Shown here piece after piece: positions 1 through 9,457 of a stretch of DNA of 64,000 bases. Position 1 is the stretch's first letter; each line of letters begins with the position of its first letter. A program made the position numbers and the translations under genes. This DNA is from Hymenobacter citatus. Its GTDB lineage: Bacteria > Bacteroidota > Bacteroidia > Cytophagales > Hymenobacteraceae. Where the stretch lies: assembly GCF_014333615.1 (NCBI RefSeq), contig NZ_JACSCY010000001.1, forward strand, positions 372,001 to 436,000. Reading direction: 5' to 3'. The notes under the pieces were generated by a model. That model did not search any database. It was not told the DNA's origin and was given only the letters and a program-made list of their open reading frames with translations.

Positions 1-1548
1 GGTCTGCTCCTCGTAGTTGGTGATGTCGATGGCGAAGTTACCCGTGAATTTGAAGTCTTTCAGGAAGGTGATTTCGCCGTAGGTACGGCCGCCCAGCACG
101 TTGCGGCGGTAGAGGTTGTTGTTGTACTCCGTTTCGGCCACAATGTGGCGGCCGGGGTACACGGGGCGCGTCATGGTCGGCGAGGAGCCGCCCAGGTCAT
201 ACACCCGGTTGCCTTGGGCATCCAGCACGTAGGCGCCCGTGGCGGGGTCATGCTGGTACACGGGGTAGATGGGGCCGATGCCGCGGCTGAAGAAGAACGG
301 ATTTACGAAGCCCGTAGAGCTACCCGTGTTGGCCTGGTTGGAGTTGCTGAGCGTATAGTTCATGTTTACGCCGGCTTTCAGCCACTTGGTCAGCTCCGAG
401 TTGACGTTCATACGGCCAGAGAAACGCTCGAAGTCCGATTTAATTAGGTAGCCCTTGTCGTTGAGGTAGCCCAGCGACACGTAGTAGTTGCTTTTACCGG
501 AGCCGCCGTTGAAGCTGGCGGTGTAGTCGGAGCGGGAACCGTTGCGGGTCAGGGCTTTTTCCCAGTCTAGGTCGTCGCCCCACAGCAGCTGCGCGTTGGG
601 GTTCAGCGTGCCATCGGTGCCCACAATCTGGTTATCGGGCACATTGAAAGGATTGTAGCCCAGCAAGCTTTTGATGTTGTTGGTGGCGCGCTGGTTGGCC
701 TGCTCGCGGGTAGTGGTGGCATTCACCAGGCTATTGCGGTAGGCCTCCCACATCAGAGGGTAGTACTGCTGGGCGCTCACGCGGCTGTACTCGGGTACCG
801 CCCGCGACGACACACCCTGCAACGCCCGCACGTTTACCTGCACTTGGTCTTTCTTGCCCCGCTTGGTGGTCACCATCACTACCCCGTTGGTGGCCCGCGA
901 GCCGTAGAGCGCCGTGGAGGCGGCATCTTTCAGGATAGAAATGCTCTCGATGTCTTCCGGGTTCAGGTTCGACAGGCCAGCCGTGTAGGGCACGCCGTCC
1001 ACCACGTACAGCGGGTCGTTGGAGTAATTCACCGAGCTGAAGCCACGAATGCGAATGTCGGGGCCAGCGCCGGGCTGACCGGAGCCGCCCGATACCTGCA
1101 CGCCGGCGGCCTGACCGGCCACGGCGTTGGTGATGTTGGTAACCGGACGCTGCGAGAGTTTTTCGGCCCCAATCTGAGTGACAGAGCCGGTATAGGTGGC
1201 AGGATCGGCGGTACCATAGGCCACTACCACCACTTCATTTAGGTTCTGGGTATCGCTGGCAAGGGCTACATTCAGCGCGGATTGATTGCCAACGGACACC
1301 TCTTTGTTGATATATCCGATGAAAGAAAAGACTAGTGTTGCCTCTCCGGCCGGAACACTGATGCTGTAGTTGCCGGTGGCATCCGTAGGAGCCGCTATGG
1401 ATGTTCCTTTGAGACGAACAGTTACTCCTGGCAATCCTTCGCCAGAGGTAAGATCCGTTACTCGACCTGTTATCGCTCTGTTCTGAGCCCACGCTTGAGT
1501 GAGCAGCGCCAGCATCAGAAGGAGGCTGAGAAGTAAGGGTTTCTTCAT
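1..1548 (-). CDS. SusC/RagA-family TonB-linked outer membrane receptor (partial, C-terminus off window)
   Basis: Outer-membrane TonB-dependent importer of the SusC type, the barrel partner of a SusD lipoprotein in glycan or peptide uptake. The 516 visible codons start with a signal peptide (residues 1-22, ending AWAQ), then a carboxypeptidase-regulatory-like beta-sandwich (about 23-100, with FSFIGY), the linker NEVVVVAYGT (104-113), the TonB plug (about 115-235, with LYVVDGVPY and GVVMVTTKRG) and the first part of the barrel. The frame stays open to the left edge, so roughly half of a normal 1000-residue protein is missing. The ATG was chosen because the signal peptide follows it directly. 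Its SusD partner would be expected just outside the window, so the substrate cannot be named. Confidence 0.95.
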   Translation of the reverse strand, partial: MKKPLLLSLLLMLALLTQAWAQNRAITGRVTDLTSGEGLPGVTVRLKGTSIAAPTDATGNYSISVPAGEATLVFSFIGYINKEVSVGNQSALNVALASDTQNLNEVVVVAYGTADPATYTGSVTQIGAEKLSQRPVTNITNAVAGQAAGVQVSGGSGQPGAGPDIRIRGFSSVNYSNDPLYVVDGVPYTAGLSNLNPEDIESISILKDAASTALYGSRATNGVVMVTTKRGKKDQVQVNVRALQGVSSRAVPEYSRVSAQQYYPLMWEAYRNSLVNATTTREQANQRATNNIKSLLGYNPFNVPDNQIVGTDGTLNPNAQLLWGDDLDWEKALTRNGSRSDYTASFNGGSGKSNYYVSLGYLNDKGYLIKSDFERFSGRMNVNSELTKWLKAGVNMNYTLSNSNQANTGSSTGFVNPFFFSRGIGPIYPVYQHDPATGAYVLDAQGNRVYDLGGSSPTMTRPVYPGRHIVAETEYNNNLYRRNVLGGRTYGEITFLKDFKFTGNFAIDITNYEEQT

Positions 1549-2408
1549 GCAAAATTAGGGTTAATAGATTGGGAAAAAGAGTTTTACTGTTTTATTTGAA
1601 TTTAAGTCGAGTCTCCTTTCGCAGCCACTGGCAGCGTTGGATCTCAAGGAGATTTATGATTGAATGCATACGAGTTGCCTACTCACCACCTGCGCAAAAT
1701 GGTGCGGGTTCAGTCAGTACACGATAGTGTGCCACCTTCTAAGAAAAGAGGTGCCATAGTAGCGCATTTATACCAGGAGGTATAGAGGGCAGAACAGGGC
1801 CTTGCGCGTTTAGCGAGAACAATGAAATTTCGCTGATGCCCCTGAAATCTTACATACGCCCCTGCTACTATCAGCCGCTTAAGAAGAAAAACACCCTTAT
1901 AAATAGAGGGTGAATTCTCTGTTTACTACTACATATTCAATTAGCATGCTTTCAATGGATGCAGCTAATTAAAGGCAAAATTCCAAAATATGCTGCATGA
2001 TAGAACTACTTTTTCATAAAAAATTCATCTAGCTGAAGGGATGCTAACTTGTAGATATTGACTACGGATACTTGAAAACTGCTTATACTGCTTACTATAG
2101 ACGATTTTGCCATTGCTATAGTACAACCACAAGAGATATGGTCAATTGTGAAGAGAATGTTATGTACGAAAATTATCGTAGTGCTATTGATACCTCATAT
2201 TGACACGTAGTATAAAGTTGAATGTATAATATGTAAATATTCGAATATATTATAAAAATGTTATTAGTTATATCAGTAGAGTTGATTCAGATCGGTCGTG
2301 ATAGATGGTATTTTTCACGAAGAAGCCCCACAGCTACGCAATGACTCATTGAGAGTAACAACGCGTAGCCGTGGGGCCTGCTTATGTGGAAGAACTGTGA
2401 GCGAAAAC
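1549..2408. other. Long AT-rich intergenic region upstream of the partial susC
   Basis: About 860 bases with no convincing gene. The stretch from roughly 1880 to 2300 is much richer in A and T than the flanking genes. It must hold the promoter of the susC-like gene read leftwards, but I could not place a good TAnnTTTG element. The only clear structure is the hairpin at 2325-2377. Confidence 0.6.
2325..2377. terminator. Hairpin downstream of the bestrophin gene
   Basis: Two 15-base arms (2325-2339 and 2363-2377, GCCCCACAGCTACGC and its complement) pair with one mismatch around a 23-base loop. It lies about 30 bases past the stop of the leftward bestrophin gene, so it probably ends that transcript. 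There is no long U tract. Confidence 0.5.
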
Positions 2409-3326
2409 TTACATCAGATAAAATGACCCCGATACCATTGGTGCCGGAATGTCCCCTTCATTCTCTTCCAACAGCTGCCGCAAATTAATTTCGATTGTGC
2501 GAGCCACGGCGGTCATGGGTGTGTCGGTGGGTTTGTCATTGAAGGGGTCTTGCAGATAACGGGCGGTGCGCTCCAGCAATAGGAAAGCCACGGCAATGGT
2601 CATGAGCACGGGTATTTCCCATAGGCCAATTGTTTCCACTAAGCCCAATGATAGCGTAACCAGAAATAAGTAGATCAGTAGGTAGATTAGTTGGCGGTAA
2701 CTAGCCGGGAATACCGTGTTTTTGATGCGCTCTGCGCCGCCCATTGCCTCGGTGTAGCGCACAATGGTGTTGTCAATCTGCACTTGCTGGAAGGCGTTGA
2801 TGACCTCCTGCTGGTACAATTCTTTCGTGTGCGCCGTGTGTAGCGCCAAAATGCCTACCGGCTTGTTGCTGTGCTTACCCAGGTAAGCCAAATCCTGCTC
2901 CGAGAGAAACTTATCGAGGCCCGCCAGAGCGTCCTGGCCGCGTAGAGACTGGCCCAGGCTATAGCACCACGCCATCTGGCGGTAGGCAAAGGCGTGCAGG
3001 GGCAGGCCAAGGGTAGGGCTGCGCAACAGGTCGTCAGGCACAAAGTGCAGGATTTGTAGCACTAGCATCCGCGAGTCGTTTACGATAGCGCCCCACAGCT
3101 TGCGTGCCTCCCACCACCGGTCGTACGACTGGTTGAGGTTGAAGGCCAGCAGCAGCGAAATCAGGCTGCCCAGGATGGTAGGCAGCTGCAAAGGAATTTC
3201 GGGGAGGTAATCGCCCAGAAAATACTTCAATAGTTGAAATGAAAGGGAAATGACCAGCACCCGAATAATATCGGGCCACATGCGCGTGAGAATGTAGCCG
3301 ACGGGCAGTTTGGTGTCGAGAAGCAT
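2409..3326 (-). CDS. Bestrophin-family anion channel protein
   Basis: Integral inner-membrane protein of 305 residues in the bestrophin (UPF0187/YneE) family, whose bacterial members form pentameric ion channels. The diagnostic segment lies near residues 50-90: an N-terminal membrane helix ending LLLAFNLNQSYDRWWEARK, followed by WGAIVNDSR. More hydrophobic helices occur near 215-255 (YLLIYLFLVTLSLGLVE and a following one). The length fits the family. It starts at an ATG about 80 bases beyond the end of the next gene upstream on the same strand. Its physiological ion and role here are not visible from the sequence. Confidence 0.9.
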   Translation of the reverse strand: MLLDTKLPVGYILTRMWPDIIRVLVISLSFQLLKYFLGDYLPEIPLQLPTILGSLISLLLAFNLNQSYDRWWEARKLWGAIVNDSRMLVLQILHFVPDDLLRSPTLGLPLHAFAYRQMAWCYSLGQSLRGQDALAGLDKFLSEQDLAYLGKHSNKPVGILALHTAHTKELYQQEVINAFQQVQIDNTIVRYTEAMGGAERIKNTVFPASYRQLIYLLIYLFLVTLSLGLVETIGLWEIPVLMTIAVAFLLLERTARYLQDPFNDKPTDTPMTAVARTIEINLRQLLEENEGDIPAPMVSGSFYLM

Positions 3327-3405
3327 ACAGGAGGGGAAAAAACAAGTTGAGTTTCCCTTCTTAGACGCAACGCGGCGCAGGTAGTTGTTGCCCTATCGTA
3401 CGTCG

Positions 3406-5877
3406 TTACAATCCTCCCGTCCGGCGTAGTTCTTCATCGGCTCCCACAGTGCGTTTGCGCGCAGCCTCCACCTTGCTACCTCCAAAGCGGTAGGTGAAGG
3501 CCAGAGTAGCTATCCGGCTGTCGAAGCGGTTGTAGAAAGTCTCCCGGAAATTGTCGTAGGTGGCGGTAGAGCGGATGGGTGTGGTGTAAAAGATGTCCGA
3601 CACGTTCAGACGGAGCGTGGCTTGCTTGTCCCACAACGACTTCTGTATGCCCGCTGTTACTTGTCCGCGGCGGCGCACCACCTCAAAAGCGGCCACTTCC
3701 CGCGACTGGTACAGCCCCGTAACATCAGCCGACCAGCCATGTCCGAAGCTAAAGCTCTGGTTGGTGTTGAAGGTGAATGCCGGGCGGCCTCTGTCTAAGT
3801 TGGTACCAGCCAGGCTGCCCAGGTAGCGGCCGTAGAACAACACCAGGTTGTTGTACATCGTCCAGTTTTTGGTAACTTCCACCGGTGCCGTGAGCGTGAG
3901 CGTGACGAAGTGCAGCGTGCCCAGGTTAGCAAACTGATTCACTACCGTGCGCCCACCTTCGGGAGCAGGCTGCACTACGTTTTGGATAAGGTTGTTGGTG
4001 CGGGCGTAGCCAAAAGTACTGGTGTATTTCTGCCGAAATGTGTGCGTTAGCTCCAGATTGTAGCTGGTCTGGGGCCGCAACGCCGGGTTGCCCGACTGGT
4101 AGGAGGTGGCATCAAAGTATACCCGCAGTGGATTGAGCTGCCCGTAGCTGGGCCGGTCGAGGCGGCGGCTGAGCGACAGAGCCAGCGCGTGCTGCTCCGA
4201 GAGTGTGTGCTTCACCGATACGTTCGGGAACAGCTGCAAGTAGTGCCGCTCATAGCGCTCATTGCCCACCGATTGCCGGCTCAACGTGTTCGTTTGTTCG
4301 GCCCGCAACCCCAGTTGGGTGGTGGTAGCGGCCGTGGCGCGTTGCAGGCTGAAATAAGCCGCATTTACGTTTTCGTTGTAGCGGAAGCGGTTGGTCTTGT
4401 TGGTATCCAGGGTGGTTTGTCCCTCCACTGTATTCGTAAATACGGCGTCGTTATCGGAGTTGATAAAGGTGAGTTTCGCGCCAGTTTCCAGGCGGATGCG
4501 GTGGGGCAGGAGGCGGCTGTAGTCTGCCTTAGCCGACTGAATGATGACGTGGTTCTGCTGGTCGCCGCGCAGTAGGTTGGCTGGAGCGTTGGGTAGCTCA
4601 TACACGGTTGTCAGGGCCAGCAGGCGGTCAGTAGCGTAGCGGGCCACGTCCAGGTCGACGGTCAGCTCCGGGGCGTTGGTGGAGTCGGCAAATATGTGGC
4701 GCAGGTTGAGGTTGCCAGCCAGGTTGGGGCGTTGTACCGTCTGGTCGGTGGTAGAGGCGTAGCGCTCCTTTGCGAAACCGCCGCCCACTCCCGTATTGGT
4801 AATGAACGTTTGGTTGTTGCTGAAGCTGGGCGTCTCACTCACCACGCCACTCACGCTCACACCTAGCAACGTGCGTTTAGAGAGTGTATAGTCCAAGCCC
4901 GTCTTCCAGCTATGCGACTGCAGGTGACTGGTATTGTGGTTGAACTGCTCGCTACTACCAGGCTGCATATTATTACCATAATACTGCCGGTAGAAATCCA
5001 GATCCAGAAAATTGCGGCGGTCGGCGTAGGTGTAACTGCCAAATGCGTTTAGGTTTTTGCGACGGTGGTTCAGAGTAAGGCCGGTGGTAAACTTGCCATA
5101 GCGCCCGCGCCCGTAGCTTAGGTTGGCAGTACCATTGGTGCCCAAGCGCTGATCCTTTTTCAGGTGAATAGCAATGACGCCGGCGCCGCCCTGGGCGTCG
5201 TATTTGGCGGGCGGGTTGGTGAGCAGCTCGATGCTGGCGAGCTGCTCGGCGGGTAGGGCGCGCAGGTAATCACCCAACTCCTTGCCGTTCATCGGGACGC
5301 GTTTGCCGTCGATGAGTACCAGCAGGCCCTGCCGACCGCGTAGCGCCAGGTTGTCGGCGGCGTCTACGGTCACGCCGGGGGCGCGGCCCAGCACGTCCAG
5401 CGAGGTGGCGCCGGCGCTCAGCGTGCTACCCTCCACGTTCACAATGGTGCGGTCGGCCTCGCGTTCGTACAAGGGGCGGCGGGCTTCCACCTTCACCTCG
5501 CGCAGGGTAGCGGCGGCACTGGCCTGCAGCACCAGTGGGCTCAGCGTCTGGGAGTTACCCGTGGCAGCCACGGGCACGCTCCAAACCCGAGTGTACCCCA
5601 CCAGCGCCGCCGATATAAGGTACTGCCCCGTCGGCGCTGCGGGCAGGGCAAAGCGTCCTTGCGCATCACAGAATTCTGTTTTAACCGCCACTGAGTCGGC
5701 AGCGCGATGCAGCGTGACGGTGGCATATTCCAGCGGCTGTCCGGCAGCATCGCGCACGGTGCCGGAGAGAATAGGGGGAGTCTGAGCGCGTAGTTGCGGC
5801 ACGGTTGTCACGCATCCTACTGCAACTAGGCTTGTAAGGAAACGTTTTGTCAATAGCCGCGCAACGTAATGACGCAT
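3406..5877 (-). CDS. TonB-dependent receptor-like outer membrane beta-barrel protein
   Basis: Outer-membrane protein of 823 residues of the Bacteroidota outer membrane beta-barrel type. The order is signal peptide (MRHYVARLLTKRF to LRAQ), a carboxypeptidase-regulatory-like domain (ILSGTVRDAAGQPLEYATV), a TonB plug-like region (about 120-230, with LLVLIDGKRVPMNG) and a long barrel ending in aromatic-rich strands (ATLAFTYRFGG). The reading frame extends 55 codons further upstream, but the signal peptide begins at the ATG at 5877, so the shorter start is preferred. No SusD gene adjoins it, which separates it from the two SusC-type receptors here. The ligand is unknown; metal chelates or small organics are possible for this family. 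Confidence 0.88.
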   Translation of the reverse strand: MRHYVARLLTKRFLTSLVAVGCVTTVPQLRAQTPPILSGTVRDAAGQPLEYATVTLHRAADSVAVKTEFCDAQGRFALPAAPTGQYLISAALVGYTRVWSVPVAATGNSQTLSPLVLQASAAATLREVKVEARRPLYEREADRTIVNVEGSTLSAGATSLDVLGRAPGVTVDAADNLALRGRQGLLVLIDGKRVPMNGKELGDYLRALPAEQLASIELLTNPPAKYDAQGGAGVIAIHLKKDQRLGTNGTANLSYGRGRYGKFTTGLTLNHRRKNLNAFGSYTYADRRNFLDLDFYRQYYGNNMQPGSSEQFNHNTSHLQSHSWKTGLDYTLSKRTLLGVSVSGVVSETPSFSNNQTFITNTGVGGGFAKERYASTTDQTVQRPNLAGNLNLRHIFADSTNAPELTVDLDVARYATDRLLALTTVYELPNAPANLLRGDQQNHVIIQSAKADYSRLLPHRIRLETGAKLTFINSDNDAVFTNTVEGQTTLDTNKTNRFRYNENVNAAYFSLQRATAATTTQLGLRAEQTNTLSRQSVGNERYERHYLQLFPNVSVKHTLSEQHALALSLSRRLDRPSYGQLNPLRVYFDATSYQSGNPALRPQTSYNLELTHTFRQKYTSTFGYARTNNLIQNVVQPAPEGGRTVVNQFANLGTLHFVTLTLTAPVEVTKNWTMYNNLVLFYGRYLGSLAGTNLDRGRPAFTFNTNQSFSFGHGWSADVTGLYQSREVAAFEVVRRRGQVTAGIQKSLWDKQATLRLNVSDIFYTTPIRSTATYDNFRETFYNRFDSRIATLAFTYRFGGSKVEAARKRTVGADEELRRTGGL

Positions 5878-6118
5878 GAAAGAAAAGATGTTCGGGTAGT
5901 AAGATAAAACACGGATATTGCAATAAGTAGGTAGGGCGGAGGGCAGTGCAACACGGCTCATGGAAGAAGGCAAATCAGCAGATGCTGACCAACTCTTATA
6001 TGAACCTAATTGCAAGAATATGCTATTAAAAAGTAAAATCATACAATTAGCGCATGATTTTTATTAATAGAAGCATAATTTACCTCTATAATACAGCAGA
6101 TTCACACCAAAACGAAAT

Positions 6119-6174
6119 CGGCCCGATGTGGAGCCGGTTATTGCTGCAACAATAGCCGGCTCCACATCGGGCCG
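6119..6174. repeat. Intergenic palindrome (GGCCCGATGTGGAGCCGG family)
   Basis: Two 25-base arms (6119-6143 and 6150-6174) pair with one mismatch around a 6-base loop. The structure sits 21 bases after the stop of the leftward aminotransferase gene, in a 317-base gap that otherwise shows only an AT-rich stretch upstream of the receptor gene. It probably acts as a transcription terminator, although its size and GC content resemble the other mobile-looking palindromes of this window. Confidence 0.7.
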
Positions 6175-6194
6175 AAGCAACAACAGAAGTACCT

Positions 6195-7451
6195 CTATTG
6201 CAGTGCATCCAGGGCTGCCTGCAACCGGGGCAGCGCCGCCTCAATCGACTCCAACGACGCCCCGCCCACCGACATACGGAACCACGGTGCGGTATCGCTG
6301 GTCCCAAATGCGCTGAACGGCACCAGCGCCAACCGCGCCTCGCTAATAAGGTAGGACGTTAGCTCTTTGGTAGTGGTGAGCTGCTGCCCGGCCGGTGTGG
6401 TTTTACCCAGCACATCGAGCTTGGCCGTGAGGTAGATGGCGCCCATCGGCACAATGGCATCCACGGGGTAGCCCTGCGCTTTCAGGTTCTGCAAGCCGTC
6501 GTACAACGTTGTTAGGCTTTGTTGGAGCTTGGTTTTGAACGTGGGAATGAATGCATCGACAGCTGCGTCGTTGGCGAGGTAGGCAGCAGTAGCCATCTGC
6601 TCGGCTTTGGGGGCCCAGGCACCCACGTGGCCCAGAATGGCCTTCATCTTATCAATCACTACGGCCGGCCCAAATGCGTAGCCTACACGTACGCCGGTAG
6701 CGGCCAAGCACTTCGAGATACCATCAATGTAGATGGTGTAATCGCGCAGCTCGGGACGCAGGCTCACGGGGTCGAAGTGCTGGGCGTCGCCGAAGGTCAG
6801 CATCCAGTAAATTTGGTCGTAGAGCAGGTAGAGAGGCTTCTCGCCGGGCTGGCGACGCTGGTTTTCGGCCACTACCAAGTCGCAGATTTCCAGCAGCCCT
6901 TGGCGGGTGAACATGGTGCCCGTGGGGTTCAGCGGGGAGCACAGCGCCAGCAGGGTAGCGCCCGGCAGGTGTGGGGCCAGCTCGGCGGCCGTGGGCATAA
7001 AGTTGTTTTCGGGCAGGGTTTCCACCATCACGGCTTCGGCACCGGAGAGGTGGCAGTAGTGGTTGTTGTTCCAGGAAGGAGTAGGGAATACTACTTTGTC
7101 GCCGGGGTCTACCAGGGCCAGGTAAGTGGCGTAGATAAGCGGCCGCGAGCCGCCAGCCACCAGCAAGTCGTTGGGCGAGTAAGCGAGGCTCAGGCGCTGA
7201 CGCAGGAAGTCGGCGGCGGCGGTGCGCAAGTCCAGGGTGCCGTTGGCGGGCGGGTAGTTGGTGTGCCCGGCCGCATAGGCAGCCGTAATATTGTCGCGCA
7301 GCTGCTCCGGAATCGGGAAGATGCTGGGCGTGAAGTCGCCAATGGTGAGGTTGCAAATCTGCTCCCCCTTGCGAATCATATCGTTTACTTCGTTGCCGAT
7401 TTTGATGATTTCGGAGCCGATGAGGCTGCCAGCCATGCGAGAAACTTGCAT
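6195..7451 (-). CDS. PLP-dependent aminotransferase, class I/II
   Basis: Cytosolic fold-type I aminotransferase of about 418 residues, close in pattern to aspartate or aromatic aminotransferases. The PLP lysine is recognisable in GISKCLAATGVRVGYAFGP, and the substrate-binding asparagine region in CSPLNPTGTM. The C-terminal small domain ends with FRMSVGGASLESIEAALPRL. The frame extends upstream to an ATG at 7544, but that codon lies inside a palindromic repeat. The ATG at 7451 (MQVSRMAGSLIGSEIIKI) matches the usual start of this family and is preferred. The amino acid substrate cannot be told from the sequence alone. Confidence 0.9.
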   Translation of the reverse strand: MQVSRMAGSLIGSEIIKIGNEVNDMIRKGEQICNLTIGDFTPSIFPIPEQLRDNITAAYAAGHTNYPPANGTLDLRTAAADFLRQRLSLAYSPNDLLVAGGSRPLIYATYLALVDPGDKVVFPTPSWNNNHYCHLSGAEAVMVETLPENNFMPTAAELAPHLPGATLLALCSPLNPTGTMFTRQGLLEICDLVVAENQRRQPGEKPLYLLYDQIYWMLTFGDAQHFDPVSLRPELRDYTIYIDGISKCLAATGVRVGYAFGPAVVIDKMKAILGHVGAWAPKAEQMATAAYLANDAAVDAFIPTFKTKLQQSLTTLYDGLQNLKAQGYPVDAIVPMGAIYLTAKLDVLGKTTPAGQQLTTTKELTSYLISEARLALVPFSAFGTSDTAPWFRMSVGGASLESIEAALPRLQAALDALQ

Positions 7452-7539
7452 TTGCAGGTCGTTGAGGGTGATAGGGTAACTGCCCGCTAAGGTACGATGC
7501 AAGTAGTTGTGAGTTAACTGGAATATCTGAACCAAGCCT

Positions 7540-7634
7540 GTCATCCTAACGAAGGAAGGACCTTATCACGTGCGAACGACAAGTATGCTACGACTCGTTC
7601 ACACGTGATAAGGTCCTTCCTTCGTTAGGATGAC
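7540..7634. repeat. Long palindrome, GTCATCC / GGACCTT family variant
   Basis: Two 33-base arms (7540-7572 and 7602-7634) are exact reverse complements with a 29-base centre. The ends GTCATCC...GGATGAC and the inner block GAAGGACCTTATCACGTG match the family seen near 19.4, 26.5, 49.2 and 53.5 kb, but the segment after GTCATCCT differs (AACGAAGGAAGG). It lies between the aminotransferase start and the end of the hydrolase gene, both leftward. Confidence 0.9.
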
Positions 7635-7662
7635 AAATAAACTCAAATCAGAAACCGTCAAC

Positions 7663-8814
7663 TCACTCCTCCACCGCCGCCAGCACCCGCTTAATCAGCT
7701 CATCAGGGTTTCCATTGTGCCAGCGCCACACAATCACCATATCGTGCTCAGGGTCAATCCAGATGGTGTTGGAGCCTGCACCCAGGGCCGCGAAGCTCGT
7801 GGCCGGGGCGTGGGGCCAGGCTTTTTGCTCAGTGTTCAGCCACCAGAGGTAGCCGTAGTCGGGGCCAATGGGGCCGCGGGTGGTGGCCTGCCGCACCCAG
7901 TCGCGCGACACGATCTGGCGGGTGCCCCATTGGCCCTGGCGCAGCAGCAGGTAACCGAACCTGGCCTCGTCGCGGGCGCTGATCCAGAGGCCCGCACCCC
8001 AGCGCGTGCCGCCACTCACCGAGGGTAGGGGCCGGCCGTTAATCATCGCCATTGAGTTGAAGTAGGGCAGATACTGCCAGGTTTCCGAGGCACCGATGGG
8101 GGCCATGATCTGCTCCTTCACCACCTGGGGTAGGGGCTTTTGCCAGAGCGTGAGCAGGGAAAGCGAGAAGCGGTTGATGCGCACGTCGTTGTACTCCCAA
8201 TAGGTACCGGGCGCTTGCAGCGTGCGGGGCTTCCGCTCGCCCTTGCCAAAGGCCTCGTGCCCGACAAAATCGGCGTTTTTGCCCCACAGCTCGCCTTCCC
8301 ACTCGCTGGTCTGGCGGGCGTGCTGCTCCCAGGTGATGGGCTGGTTGTGCGCCGAAGCGTAGCCGCCATCGGTCACGTACTGCGCCACCGGGTCGTGGAT
8401 GTCCTTGATCATGCCTCTATCCAAAGTGATGCCCAGCACCGTGGAGAGCATACTCTTGGCCACGCTGTAGGTAGGGTCGGGGCGCTGGGTATCGCCCCAC
8501 TCGGCCACGATGTAGCCGTGGCGCAGAATCAGGCCGTTGGTGGCGGCGCGGCCGGGCGGCAACGGCCCCAGTGGCGTCCCAAAGATTTCGGCTTGGTTGC
8601 TGAAATCGGGGGCAATCTGGGTAGTTTCCTGGCTTTTGGCGAAGTCAACAGCCTCCGCGAGTCGGGTGGCGTTCAGGCCTACTTGCTCGGGCTGGCGGGT
8701 TTTCCAGGCGTTGCCCCGGCCGGGGTAGTAGGTGTGGGTGGTGGTGCTGGTGGGTAGGTGCGAGCAGGCCAGCACGGGTAGCAGCAGCAGGAGCAGGGCA
8801 TAGGGTTTGCGCAT
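7663..8814 (-). CDS. Serine hydrolase, beta-lactamase (class C) family lipoprotein
   Basis: Exported esterase or peptidase of the penicillin-binding-protein/class C beta-lactamase fold, 383 residues. A lipoprotein signal ends at LPVLAC (Cys17), which predicts membrane anchoring. The catalytic S-x-x-K motif is SVAK at 117-120, and the Y-x-N type motif is probably EYND near residue 213. The C-terminal part keeps GAGSNTIWIDPEHDMVIV. Such proteins hydrolyse esters or D-amino-acid peptides; the substrate is unknown. The gene is divergent from tsaE, and about 115 bases between the two starts must hold both promoters. Confidence 0.88.
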   Translation of the reverse strand: MRKPYALLLLLLPVLACSHLPTSTTTHTYYPGRGNAWKTRQPEQVGLNATRLAEAVDFAKSQETTQIAPDFSNQAEIFGTPLGPLPPGRAATNGLILRHGYIVAEWGDTQRPDPTYSVAKSMLSTVLGITLDRGMIKDIHDPVAQYVTDGGYASAHNQPITWEQHARQTSEWEGELWGKNADFVGHEAFGKGERKPRTLQAPGTYWEYNDVRINRFSLSLLTLWQKPLPQVVKEQIMAPIGASETWQYLPYFNSMAMINGRPLPSVSGGTRWGAGLWISARDEARFGYLLLRQGQWGTRQIVSRDWVRQATTRGPIGPDYGYLWWLNTEQKAWPHAPATSFAALGAGSNTIWIDPEHDMVIVWRWHNGNPDELIKRVLAAVEE

Positions 8815-8929
8815 CAGTAGGTGTGGTGTGGAGGAGGTAGAAAGCTACAACAAACTAATCGTCAATGAATTCTTTCGGCATTCCTACTCCGGCAAAACTT
8901 TCGGAACTTGCACCGCTTTACTTCATGCT

Positions 8930-9361
8930 ATGGCGCAAGATCTAACCGTTGCTATTCCCTCGTTGGCGGCTCTACCCGAAGCCGCTGCTGCATTGCGTGC
9001 TCATCTGGGTACCGCTACCGTGCTGTGTTTTGAGGGGGAAATGGGGGCAGGTAAAACCACATTTATTAAGGCATTATGCGAAAGCATGGGCGTGCCAGCG
9101 GACGAAATCAGCTCGCCTACCTTCTCGCTGGTCAATGAATACCGCGACGCGCAAAACCGCCCCATCTACCACTTCGATTTCTATCGCCTCAACGACCCGC
9201 AGGAAGCTGCACAGATGGGTGCACAGGAATACTTTGATTCGGGTTATCTTTGCCTGATAGAATGGCCCAGCCGCATAGCTGACCTGCTGCCGCCGGATCA
9301 TCTTCTCCTTACCCTCACCGTTACCGGACCCTCCTCCCGAGAATTAAAAATTAGGAATTAA
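8930..9361 (+). CDS. tsaE: tRNA threonylcarbamoyladenosine biosynthesis ATPase TsaE
   Basis: P-loop ATPase of 143 residues that works with TsaB and TsaD to make the t6A37 modification of ANN-decoding tRNAs. The Walker A motif is GEMGAGKTTF, followed by the family block SSPTFSLVNEY and YHFDFYRL, and LIEWPSRIADLLP near the end. The frame is open about 41 codons upstream, but that extension overlaps the start of the divergent hydrolase gene, and the family normally begins a few residues before its P-loop region, so the ATG of MAQDLTVAIPS is chosen. Alanine dehydrogenase follows 96 bases downstream. Confidence 0.93.
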   Translation: MAQDLTVAIPSLAALPEAAAALRAHLGTATVLCFEGEMGAGKTTFIKALCESMGVPADEISSPTFSLVNEYRDAQNRPIYHFDFYRLNDPQEAAQMGAQEYFDSGYLCLIEWPSRIADLLPPDHLLLTLTVTGPSSRELKIRN

Positions 9362-9450
9362 AAAATCAAAGCAGCCTACTACCATTTAAAAGAATGAGTA
9401 CGGACGGGCAGCAAGCGAATTTTTAACTCTTAATTCTTGATTTTTAATTG
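9341..9450. repeat. AT-rich degenerate repeats between tsaE and ald
   Basis: Copies of AATTAAAAATTAGG-like words (9341-9369), overlapping the tsaE stop, face an inverted cluster (9419-9450, TTAATTCTTGATTTTTAATT) just before ald. A related set, AATTCCTAATTCATA-like, lies at about 29970-30003 before acs. They form a loose inverted repeat but not a tight hairpin. Confidence 0.5.
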
Positions 9451-9457
9451 AAAACAA

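Noticed and set aside
7452..7544. Upstream ATG for the aminotransferase at 7544
   Set aside because: The codon lies in the arm of a palindromic repeat; the family start fits the ATG at 7451.
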